From assembly GCA_023974075.1 (NCBI GenBank), contig CM043788.1, forward strand, positions 29,191,054-29,255,053: DNA of 64,000 nt. Direction: 5' to 3'. How positions within the stretch are numbered: position 1 is the first letter of the stretch; the number at the start of each line of letters is the position of its first letter. This stretch comes from Chaenocephalus aceratus (Eukaryota > Chordata > Actinopteri > Perciformes > Channichthyidae). Both the position numbers and the translations under genes were made by a program. The notes beneath the pieces are model-generated. The model did no database searches and was not told the origin of the DNA. It saw only the letters and a list, made by a program, of their open reading frames with translations. Shown one piece after another: positions 56,130 to 64,000 of this stretch.

Positions 56130-57766
56130 GTGGCGAACAAGATGGACGCCTCTCTCCCTCACACCAGAGGAGTCAGGGACTCGGAGGCTAGACTCTGCGG
56201 CTGCGGGTTGAAGATATCAGGTGCAGACTCACACCAGGTCTGCTCGTCCTGCCTCGGGCTGGAACACGCCCAGGAGGCTATTGACAACCCCGGCTCGTGC
56301 GGGTATTGTGCCCGTTTCACCATAAAGAGCCTCCGCCAACGGTTAGCACGCCAAGCTAGCTAGCAGGACCCCTTCATGTCCACTGATTTGCCGGCTGGCA
56401 ATCAAGACGCGGGGTGTCCACCGCAGAGATTGAGCCCCTCACTGTGTCGGTCTGGGGCTCATTAATAGCGGCAGCTGCAGAACCGGAGTCCCGCGCCGTG
56501 TCAGGCTGGGACCCGGTGGCGGCAAGAGACACGGGAACGGAGCCCCACGCTTTACCAAGCTGGGGCTCTCGGCTGGACCTCACCATGGTTTCGCCCGCGG
56601 AGGATGTCCTGGAATTGGATTATATGGAGGACGAAGAGGGTGCCTCTGAGTTCCTCCTGTCTGATTCGGATGAGCAAGAAGACGATATCTTCATGTCATC
56701 GGCTCAGGCTGCAAAGCCGGGAGCGATGGCTGCTCTCCCGGGCGATAGCACACCAGCTTCGCCCTGTCTGAGCATGGACCTGCAGGCCGTGTGTCAGCGT
56801 GCCGCGTCCAGACTAGACATCCCGTGGCCCGAAATGGCCAAGGAGACCTCCAGGTCCCGTTACGAGGGGAAACATTTTCCCCAAGCAACGAGGACAAAGA
56901 GGCAACTCCTTCCGGTCTTCCCGGAGATGTTGGATGAGGTGTCGGTCTCGTGGAGAGACCGGCCCTTTAGCAACAAGGCCCCAATCCAGGGTGCCTCCTC
57001 CCTAGACTGTGACGGTATGGAGAGGCTGGGCCTGCTCCGCATACCGCCTATGGAACCGCTGGTGGCAGCCCACCTCCTACCGAGGCTGGTCCCGTCACCA
57101 AGCAGGAACCCCACGCTGCCAGCGAAGGCGGACCGATTCCAGTCGACCATGACTGAACGTTCCTACCGAGCCGCAGCGTTGTCCGCCAGGGCTTTGAAAG
57201 TTTCCTCGCTGCTAACCGCATACCAAGCAGAGCTCTGCGAGGATCTGTCAAGCAATCCTGGACCGGCCGTTCTGGACGAAATGGCCGCGATCACAGACAT
57301 TTGTCTTCGTGTTCAACGCTGCGCCGTCCAGGCCACGGGCAAGGCAATGGGGATCATGGTGGTGCAGGAAAGAGCTAGATGGCTCAACCTCACCAACCTC
57401 CCAGACCGGGAAAAGGAGGATGTGCTAGACATGCCCATCGTTCCCGAGGGGATTTTTGGCTCCGCTCTCGCCTCCATGCAGAGGAGATGCGAGTCGAAAA
57501 AGAAGGAGGACGAGGCCCTCCACCTCTGTCTCCCTCGAAGGGTCCAGCCGCTGTCTTCACAGTGGCAGTCCTTCGCCCAAGCTGCCTCGAACCCTGCTCG
57601 GTTCAAAGTACCGAAACAGCAGAGGTCGCAGCCCGCCCCGAGTCCCCAGCCCAGGCAGGAGACGAGGGTGAGTTGGCCTAGAAAATCTCCGGTTCCGGCT
57701 GCAGCCCAGGCGCAGCCAACCCAGAATTTCGGCCAGCAGTCGAGGAAGAAGAAGCGGGCGGCCTGA
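56130..57766 (+). pseudogene. DIRS copy 2 Gag-like ORF1, one break
   Basis: The first part (56130-56363) has the Cys/His cluster C-G-C-G...H-Q-V-C-S-S-C-L-G-L-E-H and stops in a CTAGCTAG tandem. The main body is then open in another frame (56414-57766, 450 residues). It has the acidic D-Y-M-E-D-E-E segment, a long helical core ending L-P-D-R-E-K-E-D-V-L-D-M-P, and a Gln/Arg-rich basic tail. The alternative is two separate proteins, but the same join is needed in copy 1, which favours one ancestral ORF. Confidence 0.75.
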
Positions 57767-57787
57767 CAGCCCCCCCTTCTCCCCTCT

Positions 57788-59362
57788 GTGACAGAGCTGG
57801 AAGTCCACGGTTCCCCAGCTCTAGATGTGTTCCCGCTGCCTCGAGAGATGCCTCAACACCATCCTCAAGTCCGCAAAAACACATGTCACAATATTGTTGT
57901 TGTTTCTCACATAAACCATTTTCCGCTGACGCATCCAGGCTTCAGGCCAAGGGCGCAGCTCAAAAAAATGAAAAGAAAAATAATAAAAACAATAAACAGT
58001 CTGTCAACTGTTCCCCTTCTGAGAGCAGCTACGGCCTCTCTCAAAAGGCGGATAATAGACTGTCGGTCTGTCTCTCAGTCCAAGAGTGTTTGTACGATGT
58101 ACGGAAGCCGCGATAGCCCCGTTAAGATAACAGGGTATTCGCCTGGCGACCTACCTAGACGACTGGCTGCTTCTCGCACAGTCGGAGCAGGAGGCTATTA
58201 CGCAGACAAATGTCCTCGTAAAGCACCTGCTCAACCCGTGTTTCATAATAAACACAGAGAAGAGCATGTTGTGCCCAGCACAGACTGTACTCTTCCTGGG
58301 TTTACACCTGAACTCGGTGCCCTTTACAGCCCGCCTGTCAGCGGAAAGAGTGAAAGCTTTCAGAGCTTGTCTCGCTCATTTCCAGCTGCGCAAACATGTT
58401 CATCATTCAATCATGCCTGCAGTTACTGGGGCTCATGGCATCAGCCATCCTGGTCGTACGACTGGGATGGTTACGGTGAAATGCGTAATGGCACTGCGTC
58501 ACTGGCTGCACCCGACTTTTCTAGTACGTTGCGTGCCTATGGGTGCTGTCCTTTCACGGAAGGTGGTCACCACGGACGCATGTCTGACAGGCTGGGGAGG
58601 TATTTACGAAGGTCGCCCGGTGAGGGGTCTCTGGAGCAGAGACCTCCAGCGGGCGCACATAAATTACCTGGAGCTTTTAGCGGTGTTCCTCACCCTAAAA
58701 CGCTTTCTGCCTTTTCTCAGAGGACATCATGTCCTCGTGAGGACAGACAATACGACCACAATATCGTATATAAACCGCCAAGGGGGTTTGCGTTCTCTCC
58801 AGTTACACATGCTGGCACGCAAACTGATCTTATGGAGCGGCGGACGTCTCCTCTCTCTGAGAGCGACGCACGTACCAGGAGTGATGAACCTCGGGGCAGA
58901 TCTACTGTCCAGAGGTGCACCACTATACGCAGACTGGACTCTACATCCAAGGATTGTGAGTCAGCTGTGGGTGCGTTACGGCAGAGCCGCGGTAGATCTG
59001 TTCGCATCAAAAGAAAATGCTCAATGTCAGCTGTTCTTTTCAATGCGCGATCTAAATGCATCGTTAGGCGTGGACGCGCTCGCGCACGTTTGGCCTCCAG
59101 GCCTTCTGTACGCGTTCCCACCCCTGGCTCTGATACCCCCAACTCTGGCCAGAGTGAGGGAACAACGCCACACACTTATCCTGATAGCTCCGCACTGGCC
59201 CGCAATGTACTGGCTGGCCGAGATATATCAGCTGCTGTGCGGGCAGCCATGGCAGCTCCCACTACGCAGGGACATACTGTCTCAGGCGGGGGGGGGGCGA
59301 TCTTTCACCCACGCCCAGAACACTGGGCACTATGGGCCTGGCCCGTGAGTGGTACAATCTGA
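57788..59362 (+). pseudogene. DIRS copy 2 RT/RNase H, RT front deleted
   Basis: The start aligns with the copy 1 RT ORF until about 58065. There the sequence jumps to the region just before motif C, removing RT fingers, motif A and most of motif B. The frame also shifts: the remaining RT/RNase H residues are read at 58266-59348. A further deletion near 58410-58460 removes about 80 bp. The RNase H acids (T-T-D-A, Y-L-E-L-L, R-T-D-N-T, G-A-D-L-L-S-R) persist. A G run at 59285-59297 shifts the C-terminal frame. There is no polymerase activity as read. Confidence 0.85.
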
Positions 59363-59817
59363 ATACAGTGGGACTCCCTCAGAAGGTGATAAACACTATT
59401 CAGAGTGCAAGAGCTTCCTCCACCAGGTCTCTCTATGACTGTAAGTGGAGGGTGTTTGAGGAGTGGTGCCTTAAAAAAAAAGGACACATCTCTTTTCAAT
59501 GTCCTGTCGGGGTGATTTTATCATTTCTACAGGACTTGATTGATAAACACAGAGCTTTCTCTACGATCAAAGTGTACCTGGCTGCTATTGATACGAGTCA
59601 GGGTTTGCAGGCACCTTCGGGTCGGCGTGCTCATTCGACTCGTGGTCTGGCTACATCCTGGGCTTTGTTCAAGGGTGTTTCCATCCAAGACATTTGTGCA
59701 GCAGCGAGCTGGTCCTCGCCGCTCACTTTTGTCTGCTTTTACAGTCTAGACGTCTCTGCTCCTAGTGTGGCCCGAGCAGTGCTGGGCACCTTGTTGAGTC
59801 AGAGCTCTACCTGTTAA
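59332..59817 (+). pseudogene. DIRS copy 2 tyrosine recombinase with internal deletion
   Basis: One continuous 161-residue frame. The N-terminal core-binding segment (S-T-R-S-L-Y-D-C-K-W-R-V-F-E-E-W-C) runs to about residue 88, then jumps to the C-terminal catalytic end. That end keeps R-A-H-S-T-R-G (His101, Arg104) and F-Y-S-L-D-V (Tyr137). The middle, with the first catalytic Arg and the Lys strand, is missing (family members are roughly 400 residues). It would have joined the circular DNA to the target. Confidence 0.82.
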
Positions 59818-59876
59818 GTTCTGGTTGGTTTGGTGAATTTCGAGATAAGCTCGTCTGGCAATACGGGAGCTACAAT

Positions 59877-59918
59877 ATCCCATAGTGAGACATCGAACGG
59901 AGTGTTATGAATGAGAAC
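59877..59918 (+). other. DIRS copy 2, internal complementary region
   Basis: The 42 bp ending ...ATGAATGAGAAC are the inverse of 55536-55577. They overlap at AAC with the start of the 3' ITR (AACTATAGG). Confidence 0.88.
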
Positions 59919-60217
59919 TATAGGTTACATACGTAACCCCAGTATCAGAGTAACATGTAGTGAGATGTCTCACCAGACGGCCCTCCTTGCTATGGTGAAG
60001 CGAGAAGAGGTGCTTATTTTGAATGACGCATGCGACGTAGCGCAAGCTACTTATAGGGGGTGGATTCCCCTGACGCTGACGTCAAGATCACCAGCCAATC
60101 AGGATTGGCGTAATGAGATTGATGCTTCTGTTTGCTCCGCGATGAGGCGCATCCCATAGTGAGACATCTCACTACATGTTACTCTTCGTACTGGGGTTAC
60201 GTAAGTAACCTATAGTT
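59916..60217 (+). repeat. DIRS copy 2, 3' inverted terminal repeat with hairpin ends
   Basis: 59916-59942 and 60191-60217 are inverted 27-mers with one mismatch. The body between them is the inverse of the 5' ITR body. Confidence 0.88.
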
Positions 60218-63200
60218 CTAAGTGCAATGCCTTGCGGCCTGTAGCACCATCCTTGATGTGTGGGGGCTGGACCTGTATTTGACAGGAAAGGAGTGAGCAG
60301 AGGGTAGAGTTGTCGATTCTTGTGACTATCTTCCTCACCCTCTCAGACGCTGCTAAAGAGACGCGCTACCATGGAAACCAAACAATGGTGTAGCTGTATT
60401 AAAGTCCGAGTGGAAACAGTCCTGAGTAAATCTGATTGTGTCAGAAATCGGGAGAAATGCGGGAGAAATATGACCCCGGGAGGAAACCGGGAGAGGGCAA
60501 TGAAATCGGGAGTCTCCCGCGAAAATCGGGAGGGTTGGCAAGTATGGGAGCAAATCAGCGATGTAAACGGTGACGTCATGACGCAGCAGCGGCAGCACAA
60601 GTCGGGCTCTGGGCGGTGTGAACAGAGCGGGAGCAGAAAAGGGAAACCGGAGCTCAACCAGAAAAGCGATTTATATTCACTTCTCTTAGACGTAAGAGAC
60701 GTTGAGTTAGCTAACCACAACAGATTGTTTTGAAACCCCTGCCGAAAATGTAGTTACTTGTGTAACTCAGCAGAAGCTGAAAAGTATGAGACTGTTCTGA
60801 GCCCATAGATAAGTATGTTATAAATTCAACTGTTTTATGTTTGCTGCAACACAGCTGAGGTGTTGTGAGTTATTACAATTATGAGCTGTGCCTGACTCAA
60901 ATGATTAATTATTATAGAGCATAAACACTGCACAGGGCCTTTTTTTCTTAATGCTCATGGTAGTGACTGATAATGTTCCTCTTAATCTTACGTTTTATGA
61001 AGCACAGTTAAATGTAGCTTGCTATAGTCAAATATTTAAAGCAAAGTGAACTCACACTCTAATTTGACAGCTTTTTAAATAGATGCCTTGCTAATAATAT
61101 AGCAGGTGCTTATACTGTAACGTAGCCAACAGGATGGCTGGTTACACCGTAAGACTGTGGCCATTAACTCTTGCTTACTTTTAGAAACATCTGAGGTCAT
61201 AGTGTCATCAAATGCCATAACAGCTTGAGGGTTTGGTTTACTGGTCATCATGCCCACTGAATAAACTCTGATAAAGTGTTCTTCAACCATACACACACAC
61301 TTCCGTTCTAATGACTGTGGGTCACTGAAATATGTGACCCTTTTATTGCAAAGTTTCACTCAGGCTTGAAGTAAAAATAGCACTTTCTTCCAGTTTTGCG
61401 GGGAAGGAAACGGGCAGTACCTAATGGCAAGCACAGAGACTGTCGTCATGGGAGTATCAGCAGGGAATTTGTGTCACCATTCCCTTCCTGTTCGCCAGGC
61501 CAACAGTAGATCTTAAACCCCAAGATAAGAACTTTAATCAGTCCCAGCTCGACTTAGTGCTGCATTTTAATGCAAAAACCTAAGCATTTCATAAGATGGA
61601 GATCTGTTTGCTTGTGGTCCCCAGGCAGGTGGCCAAATTTCCTCTACCCATCGCATCAACAACAAGTGACAGGACAGGAAGCTTCGAGAGGAGTTCCTGT
61701 AAGGGTCGCCAAGGGAAGAACCATGGTCTGTTTTACATTACGGACATTTGCCATGTTTCGGCAGTTGAAAACAGCCAAGAAAAGATGAGGCAAATAACAA
61801 TTTGGGATTCCAAAACAATGTAAGGTCTGCCTTAACCCAAACCTCCATTGGTTCCATGGTGAGCTGGAGGTTTGATTATCTCATAGGTTTACGTTAGCTG
61901 CTAAAGAACGCCACATCTAGAGCCACATTGGTGAGTCATTAGTTACTCAGTGGACAGCAGGAACTGTAACCATAAACAGAGGCACGCTGTTTAGGTTGGG
62001 ATGGTGCATTGTGTTCCTTCATCAATGCTCCTAATTAATAGTACACAATCCTGAATGATCAAGACATGTTTGTCATACTTATACGTATTTAACAGTGGCA
62101 GTGATGCTGGAAAAGTATTTCTTGACAATTTATACCCTTAAATCCTGACATGGAAAAGTAAACCAACACGAAAGCACATGTGAGACAATACCTTAAAAGT
62201 GTAGACATACATAGAGTTTTTATTTGTATGTTTAATTGCTGAAGCAAAAATAAAAGCACAATTTTATAACAAAATTATGCACATATTTTAGGTTTAGCAC
62301 AAGTTTCTTTCCACTTAGAACTTAAATTAAAGCTTAATCTAACTGACATACATAATTGGAAAATCTGAAGCATGCATCAGTGTTGAGTTTCCACGCATTT
62401 TAAGTATTGAATAATGAGTATAACAAGGGCCAGAATTACACACCCAAATTAATATTGCAGAATAGTTTTATAACAGGTTACACAGAGGTACTGCAAATTA
62501 AAATAACAGAGATAAAAATCTAAGACAGAGTTTTTAACGATACAAGTAGACAAGACAGTTCAAAGGAACCATTAAGTTTAGGTTTTCTATAGAATAATTC
62601 AGTTGTATGAGAAACTTAAAACAGTCAGTGATAACTAAAACACCAGCTGACTGATGTGAGATTTTCCCATTGAACACAATCAGAGCGAAAAACCCGAAAG
62701 CAAAAAGTCTGAGTGAAGCTTTAAGTGGCTGGTGACTGTTGCCCAGTGTGGTCTGCCGCATGTGTTTTACTATGGAGCTCTGAGGTCGAGAACAGTACAC
62801 CTGGGACACAGCACACACACTGCTGGAGGAAGTGGTCCTCCGCCAAAGAAAGCAATAGAAATGTCCATCGAATTCACCAGTCGGCTGAGACCCCCCCTCA
62901 ACTAGCGCCTACAACAAAACATATTTTACACTAACTATGATATCTTAAGAGATATAACATATAATATGATGTGCTGTTTAAGATTAAGCAGCATATTATA
63001 TAACTTGTAATAGGAAATTGGATGTCATGATTAAGTGCATTAAATATGTTGGGTGATAAAACTGCATGAGATTACAACTCTGTAATCTATAGTTTAAAGG
63101 TTAAAAACCATACTGCATCTGCAACTTAGATCAAATAATGACCATTATAATGTGATGTACAAACCCTTCATTTCATTGATTTTCCAACATTCAGTATCAA

Positions 63201-64000
63201 GCCGCAGAAGTAGAATGGCCGCCAAGTGCATATTGGCTATTATGCTGCATTCATAGGGAGGGGAGGAAAAACATTATGTCTCCTTGGCTTATCTCATGGA
63301 GTCAAAAATCACCACAGGCAGGTTAGTTAGAGCTGCACTCCTCCCTCTTATTCCAATAAAATATCTCATCTCCAAGACAGATTATATCTGAATAGTCATG
63401 CTTGTTATTCCAGAGCATGCACCCATTTCCACATGAAGCAACTGGACAAGTAATAACATTCATCTATAACGACACAAACCCACAGGTTGTATTCTGAGTG
63501 TTCAATAAAATTAGCTTTAATGACGAGTGATTTGTTTTTTTATGGTTTCATGGCATTTTGAAGCCTAAAGAACTGTTGTGTAATACTGTTTCATGCTGCA
63601 GATGTGTCCTTTTCCCCCCCCCTAGGGCTCAGCCAATTTCACAGCATTGAGCCTCATTTCTCCATACAAAATTCTGTAATGGAAAGAGTTTTGATATGAA
63701 CTTTTATTTTCTTCTCAAATGTGGTTTATGTTCATGACAATTTGTATAACGTATTCAGTGGTTTGACATGTAAACATACAGGCAAGCTCAAAAAACAAAA
63801 CTGTGTATGTGTATACTGAACATGGGCGGTGGTTCGTTTGAGACAATTATACCCGCATCTGGTGTGACTGGAACATTTATACCTATGATGCTAAAGGTGC
63901 TCAAAGTAAATTCCCCAAGTTTATTTTGGTAGGATTTAGTAGAATTTGAATAAAGACCCCGATCCAAACTGACACCAAAGAAATTGTGAAGCAGGTTGTC
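60218..64000. other. Non-coding DNA with a degenerate hAT-like fragment
   Basis: 60440-60560 is rich in CGGGAG units and ends AAATCGGGAGGGTTGGCAAG, like the right end of a fish hAT. The left end was not found. 60618-60670 may belong to the MITE started at 54887. From 60750 to 64000 the sequence is AT-rich with chance ORFs only, and no gene is seen. Confidence 0.5.

Larger units (their letters stand above)
55536..60217 (+). mobile_element. DIRS-type tyrosine-recombinase retrotransposon, copy 2
   Basis: Same organisation as copy 1 but on the plus strand and about 0.8 kb shorter. It starts GTTCTCATTC, ends CTATAGTT, and both ends share GTT. RT and recombinase both carry internal deletions. ITRs and internal complementary region are well preserved. 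Confidence 0.92.

Noticed and set aside
54887..60670. A MITE starting GCCCCTTTCACACC and ending right of DIRS copy 2, split by it
   Set aside because: The right inverted end could not be found and no target duplication was seen, so only the left fragment is noted.

Overview
The window looks like a stretch of teleost (probably percomorph) nuclear genome. Its gene content is almost entirely transposable elements of classes typical of fish: an L2-clade LINE, DIRS-type tyrosine-recombinase retrotransposons, several hAT elements, a PIF/Harbinger element, a piggyBac-type MITE, tRNA-derived SINEs and an LTR element. They sit in AT-rich, intron-less non-coding DNA. I recognise no host protein-coding gene, no tRNA, rRNA or CRISPR. 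The only possible host-like coding fragment is a short half PHD-finger exon at 42083-42178. The assignment to teleosts is an inference from the repeat families and terminal motifs.

Layout. 1-4177: a non-autonomous LTR retrotransposon, cut by the window edge. Its two LTRs differ by one substitution and one 7-bp indel. Between them lies one long repeat-rich ORF and no polymerase. 4178-13121: AT-rich DNA without genes. 13130-13789: a hAT element with an 8-bp target duplication. 16682-16880: a SINE. 19112-23378: a full-length minus-strand L2 LINE with frameshifted endonuclease/RT and about 2.7 tandem ~326-bp 5'-UTR monomers. 23386-29500: no genes. 29500-34311: a dense DNA-transposon patch, with a hAT carrying a nested solo LTR, a 16-bp-TIR MITE, a SINE and a ZBED-type hAT. 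35603-36088: a TTAA-flanked MITE. 38723-39415: a PIF/Harbinger element.

39828-53510 is a rearranged segment. It holds a large inverted repeat (arms 41112-41740 and 43731-44390) around a 2-kb loop with the PHD half-exon, plus further dispersed repeat pairs outside it. A three-level nest is inserted to the right of it: hAT (44817-52605), then an unclassified TIR element (45501-52247), then DIRS copy 1 (45671-51184, minus). DIRS copy 2 (55536-60217, plus) lies 4.4 kb further right in the opposite orientation. From 60218 to the end I see only degenerate repeat fragments and AT-rich DNA.

How the parts relate. The two DIRS copies have complementary defects. Copy 1 keeps a continuous RT/RNase H frame but has a dead tyrosine recombinase. 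Copy 2 keeps the recombinase His, Arg and Tyr of the C-terminal part but has lost the front of the RT and the middle of the recombinase. Both carry an internal complementary region whose sequence equals the head-to-tail junction of the element's own ends. The SINE at 33048-33246 shares a 26-nt 3' tail with the L2 LINE, consistent with L2-driven mobilisation. Coordinates of repeat borders with target-site duplications are exact readings; borders without them are approximate.
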